Assembly: GCA_037953745.1 (NCBI GenBank)
Contig: JBAKBP010003136.1
Location: forward strand, 96,057-160,056
Source of the DNA: Lithodes maja
Lineage: Eukaryota; Arthropoda; Malacostraca; Decapoda; Lithodidae
Direction of reading: 5' to 3'
DNA: 64,000 bases
Under the pieces are notes generated by a model. It ran no database searches, was not told the DNA's origin, and saw only the letters and a list, made by a program, of their open reading frames with translations. Positions 49,201-62,034 of the stretch are shown in pieces (positions within the stretch are counted from its first letter, which is position 1; the number at the start of each line of letters is the position of its first letter). The translations under genes were made by a program, and so were the position numbers.

Positions 49201-51351
49201 GTCAACTCCCGTGTTTATTATAGGTCCAAGTACCGAATCACCGAGAAGTGCAGCAGAATCAATGTCCCTTTTCCTGCCCTTAGCAACCTTCTCCTGATCC
49301 TTCCTCCACTGTCCCCGAGGTTGAGTGCTAGGCTGTGCAGGAGCCGCAGAGCGAGATCGGGTTACCACACAGGCCATCTCATCCTGTTGGCACCTCCCAA
49401 CCCATTCCCGATTCTCACCATCCACGTCGGCCGCCCTCTCGGCAACGACTAAGGGTGGAGTCCCGGAAGTGGGCACCGCAAAGTCGTTGCCGAGAAGAAG
49501 GTCGACGCCCTCAACTGGCAAACACTCAACGATCCCTACATCCAGCTCCCTGCACACCTCTCCCACTCTCAACTCCAACCTCACAAGTGGGTATGACCTC
49601 GTAGCATTTATACCCTGCACCACAACAACTCTGGCCGCATTTATCGGTTTCCCTGTGAAGTTCCTCAACAAAGTTTGCGAAGCCCCCGTATCCCTCAGCA
49701 AGTCAACCCTCCGTAGTTCACTCCCCCAGCTCACAAACCCGTGTCCCCGATGGCTACAGAAAGTGTCCCGGACAGGTGTCGAGCCTTCCGTACGCTTCTT
49801 TACCGCGTGTGCCTCAGCTGCTGACAACCTACCCCGGGCAGTTGCTGCAGCCTTCAGAGACACACCGATACTGTGAACCAATGACACCGGCTTAGCGGGA
49901 GTGTTACTAGGGCACTCACGTGAATAATGGCCTAGCTTCTGACATTTGTAACATTTCACATCCCCAATGGGCTTCTTCCTTGTGCGGGCGAAGAAGGGGC
50001 CCTGACCTTTAGTAAACGGAGAGAGGCTTGTGTTTGTAGGTGTTATTAGGTGCAATGCATTTAGTGTGGTTATGTGTGTCATAGGATTTGTTATTATCGA
50101 AAACTCTGGTGGGTGGGGTATAGCGCCCCTTCTGCCCTGACTCAGCCCTCTGAGCGGCACCGCAACCACGAATCAATGATAATCTGAGGTCTGCCATCTT
50201 GGCAGCCTCCTCTACTGTCTTGGGACATTTTTCCTTAATGTTCAGCGTTAGATCGGTTCCAGTACATTTGTAAAACTGTTCCAGATAGAAAAGTTGCTTA
50301 ATTTCCTCAGCCGACTCTGCGTGCTCGGACCGAAACCAGTTATTACCTGCATCTGTTAAGTCCCGTGCGTGCTCCATAAAACTGACGTCACTCTTCTTAT
50401 TCACGCCACGGAACTTCAATCTATAAGTTTCGGGTTGCAGTTCGTAGGCCCGGAGCACAGCCTCCTTCACCAGTCCATACACTACACTCTCGTCCAGTGA
50501 CAGTGCATCGTAGGCTTTCAACCCCTTACCCACTAGACGTGATGAAACTAATGCTGCCCATTTAACCTCCGGCCAGTCATACTCACGACACTTCTTTTCG
50601 AAACGAGCAAAAAACTCAGTCACTGCTGTCTCATCAAATGCGGGTACTAACTTAATTAAATGCGAAAGTGAGTCTGTAACCCGGTGCCCACCACCGAGAT
50701 GACGCCCGTGGTCTCTACTCTAGACTTCTCGACATCCATTTCAGCCTGGTACCTGGTTGCATCCTGATTGGCTTGGATTCTAGCAACCTCTATGCGTTCT
50801 ATACTAGCCTGTTGTATCTGAGTCTCCTGCAGCTTAAACTTAGCTAGTTCTAGCTGAAATAACATCTCAGGAGACAGGCCTGGGGGGGGAGAGCACAAAA
50901 TGGGGGATCCACACCGAGACGTGTTTACGGGTAAGCCAGCTTGCCCTTGAGAACCCTCCTGCTGCATCGTGCTAAGACTCGCTGGCTGAGGGCCCAGCTC
51001 AGGGGTAGAGTGGAATGGAGGCTTGGAGGGAACCCCCCAAGACCCCACTCCACCCACCGCCCCATCGCCATCACCCAACAAACATGCCACCAAATTCTTC
51101 TTGGGCCAACTGTCAGGACAGTCCCGCCCCAAAACCGTGGCTAAACAGCGAAGACCGTAACAATCAATAGCCTGCAGGCGCTGTTCGGTCAAAGGTGTCT
51201 GCAAAAATGCCCGGGCATCCCTCTCTCCACTTATAACACTCCCCTCCCCAAACATCTGTTGTACTTGCTGGTCACTAGGCTGTACCGTGTTATCCTCCCC
51301 CGTAAATGATGAGTCATCAGACATAGTGCTGGTTATACAATTGCTGTTCAT
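46252..51351 (-). pseudogene. Gmr1 copy B Gag-Pol (gag frameshifts)
   Basis: The same polyprotein as copy A. Protease, integrase (with GPY/F tail), RT and RNase H (50169-46252) form one uninterrupted frame, including YLDD and YTDHHPLKFL. The damage is in gag. A base is missing from the C-run near 50705, ending the first piece (51351-50656). Three small indels near 49980-50027 break the stretch before the zinc knuckle, relative to copy A. The SCAN-like capsid (within 50623-50009) is intact as a piece. Copies A and B thus have different inactivating mutations in an otherwise near-identical sequence. Confidence 0.9.
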
Positions 51352-51594
51352 AAAAAAAAAGAAGTGCTTATTACTAATTGCAGTCTCGACTCACAAAATG
51401 TTAAAGATGCTTGAATGACTCTACTCTAGACACCCTAACGAAACAATCTGCAAGTCCACCAATACAATAATGACACAATAAAAAATTCCTCCAATATGCA
51501 AGAAAATTCTAGCCAGCTCTACTAGGTAGCATAGAATAGTTCTCCAAAAAACATGTGATAGGATACTACTGAATCTTGTGCAAGGTCGCCATTT

Positions 51595-53405
51595 TGTTAT
51601 GGCTAGATCGGCAATACATATTCGGGATTCTTGATCGTAGGACAGAAATGGCTTATGTGACAACGACACGCTCGATTCCAGTCCCAAATACTATATGCTC
51701 CAGACAACAAAAGCACCAACGCCCTACAGAGTTATCGTCTATGGTAACGAGGTACCTTAACTCGGCGAAAGTGTACAACAGGGGTAGGCTATGAGGCTAA
51801 ACTCCCTCAGACATTTATAGGTTACGTTATGACTAAAGAAATGCAATACTCAAGAAACTACGTTAATATTAAGCCTCTAATAATGTAGAATAGAAGCAGG
51901 CTAAAGGTATGACAGTGAAATGCTAAATGACAAAGGTACACGCCTACTTGAAAGCGCGTGCACTAGAATAACTGTCCCCTACTAACATGCACTAGCATGT
52001 AGCATACAAGATGTTCATGATCCAGTAGATACCTAATAATACACATGGAAGGAACATAAATAGTAGTCATTTATTATAAGAATGAATCTATACTTGGAAT
52101 AACTAAAAGGTTGCAGGCAACAGTACTGCGCCGGTAGCCTACTACCGCATAGGCTACTTCGCTTCTCTCACTCTGTCTCCCCTCTGAGTCTGTATGCGCC
52201 CTACGCAACAGAACTCCGGACACAGCAGCAAAACGACAGTGCAGTTAATTGATACATGAAAGTATTAATAGTGTTGTCTTGTGTGTGAGTAATGTGTACT
52301 GTAAAGTGTTACATACATAAACTTAAAGAGAGCTGCAATGCATAGTAAAATAAAGATATCACCCACTCATCATCCCCATGTGTTCTAGCTAGCAGGCCAA
52401 GTCACAGGAACAACGAGTCCCAGCACCGAAAGCGAGAACCCAGGAAAAGACTGCAGAGAACACAAGGACAGATAAATTACGTTACTCTACTATACCGGCA
52501 CTACGAGCGAGCTGTAGTCTCTGGTACTGCACTCGCTCCTGGCTCGGTAGGCAAATCAAGGCTAAGTCCTCGCCCCTCTACAGACAACTCCTGGGCATGG
52601 TCGGGCTCTTACACATGGCACTAGTCTAGTCACAAATTGGATGATGAGCTGGGCATATAACTCGTGAACATGTAGAACGTTCACCAACTATCCTCATCAA
52701 GAAGATCGCTGTTCACATTAACCCCTTAAATCTAATACATGTAAATATATGCTTGTCCTAAGAGTAATACGAGAGGTGAGTGCTGAAACTCCTTTAGGAC
52801 CTCAAGGGAAGGGTATGCATTTAAATAGAGAGAAGAATGAAATGAGAGTAATGTCGTCAGAGAGAAAGAGTGCAACCGTGAGAAATTGGGAGAGAGGGCA
52901 AGGGATGTTAGAATCTCAAAGGTTCTAGGCAACCTGGTCATAGAGCACACAGCGAGCCTCCAGGCAATGTGCTGTACGACAACATGGGCAGCCCAGGCAG
53001 CATAGGCAGGCGGCAATGTACTACCAACCCTGTCGCACCTAGCTATAAGCGCAGGGCTGCCAACCGGTCCATACGTCTGGCAACCACCCCCCCGGCAGCG
53101 TGGCGCACCGCTACCCTCTCGCTCTGAAGTCCAACTCACTCTCTCTCTCTGAATTCCCATTGTCTTATCTATCAACTTCTCTATTGATACTACATATTAA
53201 ATGGAAGGTCTCGACATGGCTTAAAACAAAACCCACCACTGGTTAGCAAATGACGAGACCTTTGCAGAGATACAAAGAACATAGTTATACGTTGTCACAC
53301 TCAATATAAGCAGCCAGCATGGTACACGGTACACGCACCGTGACGGTACAGTGGAGTACCAAGGAGTACAATCAGGTTGCGTTGCTACGCACTGGGTGCG
53401 TCACA
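51595..53405 (-). repeat. Gmr1 copy B 5' LTR
   Basis: 1811 bp. Its inner end reads TGTTATGGCTAGATCGG on the plus strand, against TGTTACGGCTGGATCGG in the other copies. It differs from its partner 3' LTR at more sites than the LTR pair of copy A does. Confidence 0.9.
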
Positions 53406-54475
53406 ACTGCTACCGATTGTTTTCGGTTTACGAGGAAATTGTATATCCACCGTCCGATTTTCCCAGTTATACCTTTTGCTTTCAGTTTGTGGGCTATTAT
53501 ACCATGGTCACATTTATCAAATGCCTTAGCAAAATCGGTGTAAATAACATCCACGTTTTTCTTTTCTTCTAGCGCTTTAAGAATTTTGTCATAGTGTTCC
53601 AAAAGTTGTGAGAGACATGATCTTCCCGCTCTAAACCCATGTTGACCGGTGTTGTGTAGTTCATTTGCCTCCATGAATGTTGAAATTTTGCTTCGCAGGA
53701 CTCGCTCGAAAACTTTAATGATGTGAGAGGTTAGAGCTACTGGGCGGTAGTTTTTTGGTAGTGCTTTACTCCCTCCTTTATGCAGTGGGGCAATTATTGC
53801 ATTTTTCAAGCTATCTGGTATGTCACCATTGTCTAAACTCCTTCTCCACATTATAGCCAGGGGTTTTGAGAGGTTTTCCTTACATTTTTTCATTAGGATC
53901 GAATTCCATTAGTCCGGGCCTGGTGCCAAGTGGGATGGCATGTTGGAAATGGCCTCTTCTATGTCTTTTGGACCGAAATCAATATCCAGCATCTGAGGGG
54001 TTTCCGTGGGGTAGGTTTCCATGAAAAATATATTTTGGTCTCTGATGACTTTTGTTTCATCAGGCTCACTGAATGCCATTTCATACTGCCTGCTTAAGAG
54101 TTCGCTCATTTCCTTTTTGTCCCCTGTGAAAGAGCCGTCCCCTTTGCTCAGTGGGCCGATGTTTGATGTTGTTTTAGCCTTTTGTTTGGCATATGAAAAG
54201 AAGTATTTGGAATTTTCCTTTATACCTGCAATAGCTTTCCTCTCCTCTTCCATATGTTGTAGTTCATATGATATTCTTAGCCTTTGTTCAATTTCCACAA
54301 TTTCTCTATCTATTTCGACCTTTTGCCTATCCTGTAGATTTTGATGTGTGCGTCTTTGTGTGAGTAATTTTCTTCTTCTGTACAGCCTCCTCCTTTCCCG
54401 ATCTTGTTTGCTTCTTCGTTTTCTTTGTCTTGCAGGTATATGGTGGCTACAGATTTGGGTCAAGGTTTCTGTTAT
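53406..54475 (-). pseudogene. Jockey/CR1-like LINE fragment between two Gmr1 elements
   Basis: Part of a LINE RT protein on the minus strand: a basic helical linker (RKRRSKQDRERRRLYRRR), then LAPGPD, NYRPVALTSHIIKVFERV, HGFRAGRSC and YTDFAKAFDKCDH (near 53520), ending in NRKQSVAV at the copy B LTR. An in-frame TAA at 53909-53911 follows LAPGPD. The catalytic box would lie beyond 53406 and is missing. The 5' side is cut by the copy C LTR at 54476; its continuation may lie right of the window. Confidence 0.82.
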
Positions 54476-56260
54476 TGTGACGTTGACCACTCCGTTAGAA
54501 CCGCATGGCTTGTCCTACAGTGACTCGCTAGGATCGCCAGGGCAGTGGATGGGGCTACAGTTTATGTATTAGAGTGTGCTTTATTTCATATGAAAGCTTG
54601 TGTCATGGGCAGTCCAGAAAGGCTCTTTGTTTTCGCCCATGTCAAGGCTTTATATATTTAATTGTAAAGTATATGTTTTGTCATTAACTAGTAATGAGAG
54701 GATCTGGGAGAGAGAGAGGGAGTAGAACGGAGTGAGAGGGGGCGCGCAGTGTTTTTTGTCCCGCTCGATGACGTCACGGCTGGCTGCTTCGCGGGGGTTG
54801 GTGGAGAGAGGTCCTTACCATGTTGCGAGCTCTGTGAGTGGTCGGTCGACTCGTAACCGTTAGTTTCCCACGCGGCTCGAGCTAGTGCGAAGTATATATA
54901 CTAGTTCCTCGCCACTCTCTCCCTCAGATCTGGTTTCTAGAACGCATCCATCTTTATCCCTTGCAACCTGTCCCCGCTCTTACCTGAGAATCTTTTCCTC
55001 GGCCTATCTCTCTCATTTTCCATATCTTTCACCATCTTTATTAATATTATACCCCCTCTGGTTAACCCTGCAAAATCAGCTTCATGCTGGCCAGTTGTAT
55101 TGTGTGTTAAGGTCTGATATAACCTGTGTATGTTAGTTGTTAAGATAAGTGGATCACGAAGCATTGGTTGGTTTTCATATTGCTGCTTCCTTTAATTATT
55201 AGTGTTCTGCTGGATTAGATAATGCTAGACTAGGAGTCTGATACAAAAGGTATTGTTTCCTATGAGTGCTGGCTTTAGTTAAAAGCGGCACGACATACCT
55301 GAGAACTGGAGTTGATTGAGTAAATCCTAGTCTGTGTGCCATTGAGAGTAGAGCATGCACGAATGAGGGCTTTTTGCCTATACCATTCTGCACTGTTCTA
55401 GTCTCGATTGTTTGTCTTTGAGGTACGCCAGGAGAACGCTTAATACTTCGGTATTAAGGTTTCTCAAGAGAGCTACCCTTCAGTATAACGTAATATTTGA
55501 CACACAGACTTGAGATTTGCACTAGGCTATGCAGCATGCCATGCGCACCAGTATCTCGTATCATTGACTCTAGCTAGACTTTATCAATCATAGTAGACAT
55601 TAAGTATATTAACCTAATTACTCTTTTTATGCATACCCATTTATGATTACACAAGCATTTCGCAGCCTAGTTTGATGTATTGAGACACAAACGACTTAGG
55701 CTCTTTTTGTTGATAGGAATACTGTATTGTGGCGATTATTATTAGTGTTGTAGTGTTTAGGATATTCTTGGCTCCGACGGCATTATATATTCTGCCTTTT
55801 TGTGTGCATAGCCTGCACGAGCATTGTTCCACTGCCTGCCTTTTTGGGTTCCATTTCCGATACGAGCATCTTTACAGCATCTAACATTTAAAGAAGATTC
55901 CTTGTTAGTGTTGAAGGACTTTAGTGCACTTTCTTTCATGCAGGAGTGCCTGACATTTATTGATTAAAGTAACGTAAGCTGTAACTTCTCTTACCACCTT
56001 ACTGTGTATAACATAACCAAGCACCTTCGGTTATAGGTAGTAATAGGCTGTTTTCACATAACATTAAGCCTAGAGTAGACGCACATTTATTGAGAGTTTG
56101 ATAGCCTATTATTGCATATAGAACTCTGTAGAGTATTTGTGTTCTTTGTTCACTGGGAATATACTTCAGAGGTTGGAGCTAGCGCTTTCCGTTGTAACAT
56201 TTATGCCATTACTAGTCCAATGAATAAGAGCCCTGATATATTTGAACCCCAGTCGTAACA
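54476..56260 (+). repeat. Gmr1 copy C 5' LTR
   Basis: 1785 bp, starting TGTGACGTTGACCACTCC and ending CAGTCGTAACA. It contains the empty site TTAA (55192-55195) for the MITE found in the 3' LTR. Confidence 0.92.
54892..54901 (+). promoter_or_regulatory. Candidate TATA box of the copy C LTR
   Basis: GTATATATAC, with a pyrimidine-rich possible initiator (CTCTCCCTCAG) about 20-25 bp downstream, is a plausible start of retroelement transcription. The same sequence recurs in the 3' LTR near 62451. Confidence 0.5.
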
Positions 56261-56470
56261 AATGGCGACCTTACCTAGGATTTGGTGAACCTACATTTAT
56301 TAGCAGGGAACATTTGTTGTTTTGGAGAATATTTTGCGAGGATCAGGAAGAATAATTTTTTTTTTTGCAACATAGTATAGCCCTTGAGTATTTCCGAGAA
56401 TTTGTGTGTGTATATCGAGGTATAAGAGTTTGGGGTGCTTCTTTTCTGAATATTGTGGTGAGAAATTTTT
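56261..56470 (+). other. Gmr1 copy C leader with primer-binding site
   Basis: AATGGCGACCTTACC follows the LTR directly. TGGCGACCTT is shared with copies A and B as the likely tRNA primer site. The rest of the leader to the first Met at 56480 (or 56471 by alternative start) shows no gene. Confidence 0.7.
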
Positions 56471-59400
56471 GTGAGCATCATGTCTTATACCGGATCAGAG
56501 GAGAATGGAGACACAGTACGTAATGTCGAGACTGAGGAACAGCAGTATGATGATATGGTTAATCAGGTGAACTGTGAGGAGGATGCTAGGATATTTTTGC
56601 AATGGCCTGTTACTGCCGAGCGGTTGGAGGGTATGGAGCGGTACGGTCTTCAATGCCTGGCCACAGCTATCGGTCATGCGGGTACTAGCGGCATGACCAG
56701 GGATAACTTGATAACGTGTGTACTGGGCAGGGTGACTGGTGAGCGAGATGGGTTGAGTGCTCAGAGCCCTTCGGCCATGCTTCCCCTACACTCGACTCCC
56801 AGCCATCCCAGTAGTTTGCCGACTCCGGGTACGCTTCCACAGTTGGGTGGTGGCTGGCAGGGTGGGTTGCCCCTTGGGGGACCACCGGTAATTTCAAACA
56901 TTGTAGCACCTTCACCTCCTTCAGGGTTATCTCCAGAATTATTGCTTCAGCTCGAATTAGCTAAGATCGAAGAGAGAAAGGCTATCAGGGCAGGTGAGCT
57001 TCAGCAGCAATTAGAATTAGCCAAGATAGATGAGAGAAAAACTATCAGTCAAGCAAAAATCCAAGCTGAGTCGACTAGGTACTGTGCCGACATGGATGTA
57101 GAGAAGTCGCGAGTAGAGACAACGGGACAGCGACTTGGGGCTGGTAACCGTGTTCATGAGCAGTCTCTCTCGCACTTATTGAAACTGGTTCCGGTGTTTG
57201 ATGAGAGTGGTGTAACAGAATTTTTCACACGCTTTGAGAAGAAGTGCCAGGAACACCAGTGGCCAGAGAATAAATGGGCAGCACTTGTATCCTCTAGATT
57301 AATAGGCAAGGGTCTTAAAGCCTATGATGCGTTACCTTTGGAGTTATGTATTGTGTATGAGGATCTCAAGGAGGCTGTCCTGAGGGCTTATGAACTGAAA
57401 CCAGAAACGTACCGTTTGAAGTTCCGGGGTGTAACTAAGGGAAGAGATAGCACCTTTTTGGAACACGCCCGGGACTTGTCCGATGCTATGGGGAACTGGC
57501 TCCGATCGGAGAAGGTCACAACATTTGATGAAATTAAGCAGTTAATGATGTTGGAGCAGTTCTTTAAGAGCACGGGCGGTGATCTAACTTTGAACTTAAA
57601 GGAGAAAAACCCAAGAACTCTAGTAGAAGCAGCAGAAATGGCTGATCTACGGCTGTCGTTGATTCGGGGTTGCGGGTCCTCACAGAAGTACGATGCAAGT
57701 GCTAGGGACCGTTATCCTCCCCCTCCCCGTAGCAACAACACATTTAAACAAAAGAGCAATGAAACTAAAACTGAATTCAAACTTAACCCCACGCCGTATA
57801 AGAAAAGTCAGGGGCCTGTTACATCACAGTATAAGCCGAAACCGAAATTTATGTGTTTTAAGTGCCACAAGGAGGGTCATAAGGCAAATGAGTGCCCTAG
57901 TCGACCTCCTCCGGCAGCCGTGTCTTTTGCTCACGGCATTGGAGTGTTCAAGAGGACATCGGAGTTTGTTAGAGGCATTTCTTCCGAGGTAAATACACTG
58001 CCAGTGCAGAAGGATCCGGAAGGCTTATTCCCTGTCCGTGATGCCTTTAGTGACCACAGGGGACTCGGTTGTGTGGAGTGGGGGGGTAGAAGACATGAGG
58101 TGAGAATTTTGCGTGACACTGGGGCATCGCAAACACTGTTGAAAAATTTAACTGGTAAACCTGTAAATACGGCGCGGGTGGTTGTGGTTCAGGGAGTTAA
58201 TGCAACAAGGTCATACCCGCTTGTAAGAATGAAGATGGAGGTTGATGGTGTGACTCGTGACCTGGATGTAGGGATTGTGGAGAAGTTACCTGTTGGGGGC
58301 GTCGACCTCCTTCTTGGCAACGACTTTGCGGGACCTACTTCTGAGGCTCCCCCCTTGGTCGTTGCCGAGAAGCCGGCCGACGTGAGTAGGGAGGAGCAGG
58401 AGTGGGTTGAGAAGTGTCGGGGGCAACCTATGGCATGTGTTGTCACCCGTTCCCTGGCATCCAGGGGGTCACATTCTGGTCAACAGTCTTTAGATCAGCG
58501 GAGGAAGGGTACCGAGAAGGGGTTGAAAGTTGATGCGGTTGAGAGTTCAGTATCAGCGGACATTCTCGGGGACTCATTATTAGGACCAATTTTCGAGTCT
58601 AGAGAAGACCCATTACCTGTTCCTGGGAAGGCAGTGGATGGGCTTAAAAAGACGATGAGACAGCAACGGTACGCAGAGAGAGAGCAACGGGAGGCCAAAT
58701 TTAATGTAGGAGGGGGGCATGAGTTGTTTCGCAAACACTTAGATAGGCTTGCTCCTTCGGACATTCGCAAGTTGCAATTGGAAGACCCGGAGGTTCTTGG
58801 ATGTGGTACCGGTGCTGTCGAGTTGGAGGAGGACAGTGATGCACAGTCGGGAGATTTTTTGTTCATAGATGGCATATTATATCGGCGATTCCAAGATCCG
58901 CAGACGAATTGGGAGGGGGGGTCAGGAGAGGTAGACCAGCTGGTCGTGCCAAGGGTTTGCAGGGAAAGCCTACTTAGGTTGGCCCACGATGTACCACTGG
59001 CGGGACATCTGGGTGTCCGTAAGACGGTTGCAGCCTTGGGGAAATTATTTTGGTGGTCTGGTCTGAGAGCACAAGTTATGTCATGGGTGGCAATGTGTGA
59101 TGTGTGTCAGAAGGTTGGCAAACCGAATCAGAGCATTCCTAAGGCGCCGTTACACCCCATTCCTGTCAGTGGGCCTCCCTTTAGTAAGGTTATAGTGGAT
59201 ATGGTTGGCCCCCTTCCCCCTACAAGTGCCGGAAACAAGTTTCTCCTGACCATCATGGATGTAGCAACAAGGTACCCTGACGCTTACCCTATGAGAAATG
59301 GGTCAGCGAAGACGGTGGTCCGAAACTTGCTAGTGTATTTTTCCCGGTATGGTTACCCGCAGGAGATTCAGTCAGACCAAGGATCCAACTTCACTTCTAA

Positions 59401-61560
59401 CCTCTTTGTTCAAACTATGCAGCAGCATGGGATTGTTACGGTTGTGTCATCTGCGTATCATCCGGAGAGCCAGGGTGTGTTAGAGCGATGGCACTCAACC
59501 TTAAAATCTATGCTTCGTTGTTATTGTTTTGAGAATGGGAAAGATTGGGATCTTGGCCTGCCATATGTTTTGTTTGCTGCACGGGAGGTACCTGGGGAAA
59601 GTTTGGGATTCAGCCCTAATGAGCTCGTCTTTGGACACCGTGTCAGAGGGCCTCTCCATATGGTTAAAGAAATATGGGAGGGTGCAGAAAAACCTTGTTC
59701 TATGCTCAAGTATGTCCTCGACAGTCGGGAACGGATGTTGCGCAGTCTGGAGTTGGCTGGCCGTAATTTGACTAGCTCTCAGGCCCTCATGAAGGACAGG
59801 TACGACCTCAAGGTTAAACTCAGGGAGTTTCACGTGGGTCAGGAGGTGTTGATTCTACTGCCCCTTGTAGGTCACCCCTTATCCGCGAAGTACACTGGTC
59901 CTTATAGGGTGGTTGAGAAGCTATCGGACCTGGATTACTTGGTAGCCACTCCAGACAGACGTAAGCGCAATCAGTTATGTCACGTTAATCTTATGAAGGA
60001 GTATGTGAGGCACCCCCCTGAGCCTCTCCCTGTGCCTGTGATGACGTTTAGCAGTCAAGGTGGAGAAGGAGAACGAGACAGTCAAGCTCAGGTGGAGGAT
60101 AACTGGGATCATCATGTCTCTGCGAACCAGTGGGCGGGGAACACGAACCAGGCGGCTCAGGAAGCATTGCAACACTTACCTGAGCATCAGCGGGTGGCTG
60201 TGGAGCGCCTGTTTGGTTCATACCCCTCTGTTTTGCGGAGCACCCAGGCCTCACTACCCTAGAGGTGCACGACGTGGACGTGGGAGACCACCCACCTTTC
60301 AAGTCAGTTCCCTATAGGGTGCCCCCTATTAAACTGCCGGCCCTCCGGGCGAAGTTGGAGTATATGTTAACAAGGGGGCTGATTGAGAAGGGGGTGGTGA
60401 AGTGGACATCTCCCGTCACGCTGCAACCAAAACCGGATGGTAAGGTGCGATTCTGTGTAGACTACAGACGGTTAAACGGTTTGACGCCCACCAACCCATA
60501 CCCTCTTCCTCGGGTCGACGACTGTGTGGACAAGATAGGCAATGCAAAGTACCTAACCAAGGTGGACTTGGTTAAGGGATACTGGCAGGTGCCCTTGTCC
60601 GAACGAGCGAAAGAGGTATGTGGTTTTGTGGTGGATGGTGCTACCTACCGCTGTAACGTTATGCCTTATGGTCTAAAGAACGCACCCGCTACCTTTCAGA
60701 GTTTGATGAATGATATAACGAGAGACATTCCTAATTGCACAGTATACCTCGACGATGTTATTATCTATGACAACAGCTTTACGAGTCATTGTGAGCACGT
60801 AGAACTCCTGTTCAAGAGGCTTAGTGAGGCTGGCTTGGTGGTCAACCTGGCAAAGTGTGATTTCGTGCGGGCGTCCGTGCAGTATCTTGGGTTCATGGTG
60901 GGGTTGGGTCAGGTATGCCCCCCACAGAACAAGATAGCTGCGATTGATCACTTTCCCCGGCCGGCCACCAAGAAGCAGATCATGAGGTTCTTAGGTATGA
61001 TCGGATACTACAGACGCTTCATTAAGGGGTACTCTACCGTGCTAGCACCTCTGACAGATCTTTTAGCGAAGGATAAGAAATTCAAATGGGCGCCTGAGTG
61101 TGAGAAGGCGTTTAGCGTAGTAAAACACCTGTTGTGCACTCACCCGATCCTCAGGGCCCCTGACTTTAGCCTACCTTTCCAACTAGCAACGGATGCTAGT
61201 GGTGTGGGGGCTGGTGCCGTCCTTATGCAAAAGGACGATGATGGGCTGGAACATCCTGTTAGTTTCTACTCGAAGAAGTTCAATTCAGCCCAAAAGAACT
61301 ACTCTGTTGTCGAGAAAGAGCTGCTGGCAATTGTACTTGCACTGAGGCATTTCGAGGTCTATGTTCCAGCCTATGGTCCAGTCGTTGTAATTTACACAGA
61401 TCATCACCCTCTCAAGTTTTTGAACCAGTTTCACAATCGGAATATGAGGCTGACCAGGTGGTCGCTAATGTTACAAGAATATAACCTGGACATACGCCAT
61501 ATTGCCGGTTGTGACAACGTGATTGCAGATTGTCTTTCGAGGGTAGATGATCCTGGGTAG
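56471..61560 (+). pseudogene. Gmr1 copy C Gag-Pol (one frameshift)
   Basis: A polyprotein in two pieces. 56471-60262 holds Gag with a coiled-coil stretch, a SCAN-like domain (YRLKFRG, EIKQLMMLEQFF, RTLVEAAEMADL), a CCHC knuckle (CFKCHKEGHKANEC, near 57855), protease (DTGAS near 58120, LLLGND near 58310) and integrase (HLGVRKTVAALG finger, VDMVGP, SDQGSNF, LERWHSTLK) with its GPY/F-like tail. 60265-61560 holds RT (LTKVDLVKGYW, catalytic YLDDVI near 60750) and RNase H (LATDAS, YTDHHPLKF). The order is PR-INT-RT-RH. Compared with copies A and B, one T is missing near 60230-60235 between integrase and RT. Because A and B are continuous there, I read this as a mutation, not programmed frameshifting. 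Confidence 0.9.
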
Positions 61561-62034
61561 ATTGACACACGGGTAGCCTCCTGCTTTAGTTTGAATAGTA
61601 TTTTGCGCTTGGTGCTTGTTGGCTCGCGGTTGTAGCCCAGCGTATTGGGTCGTAAAGCAGGAGTTGAGAGTTTGGTATAGAAGAAAAAACTAGGCTTGCC
61701 CCTATAGTGCAGCCGAAATAAACAAATTAAAAACATAAAAATCAAATAAAAAACTTTCTTTGATAGTTGAATTTTTTCAGTATGTTATAGCAGTAATTCT
61801 GAGTTGCACTCCTCTCAGAATGCTGGGCTAGAGAAGCTCGCTCTTGAGGAGCATAACTACATATAATTTAACCTATTGTGTTGGGAGGGTTATAATTTTG
61901 AAAAAAATGTTTTGTTGAAGAACTGTGCCAGATAGTTTACTGCCGCTGGGTGATGGGAAGTGGAGATATAGCATGGGTTCTAACCATCAGATTTTTGTGA
62001 GCCTTGGGGCCTCTGAGAAAAATCTTGGGGGGGG
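61561..62034 (+). other. Copy C region between pol and 3' LTR, with PPT
   Basis: No gene is seen. It ends in the polypurine tract AAAATCTTGGGGGGGG (about 62019-62034), matching the PPT of copies A and B. Confidence 0.75.

Larger units (their letters stand above)
44153..53405 (-). mobile_element. Gmr1-like Ty3/Gypsy retrotransposon, copy B
   Basis: The same family as copy A, nearly identical in pol. It comprises 5' LTR 51595-53405 (1811 bp), pol 51351-46252 and 3' LTR 44153-45970 (1818 bp). The flanks do not match: GAGT on the left, ACTG on the right. Each side abuts a different broken LINE. This suggests the copy arose or was rearranged by recombination between elements rather than by a simple insertion. 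Confidence 0.9.

Noticed and set aside
60230..60265. Programmed frameshift between integrase and RT in copy C
   Set aside because: Copies A and B are continuous at this point, and a single missing T explains the break.
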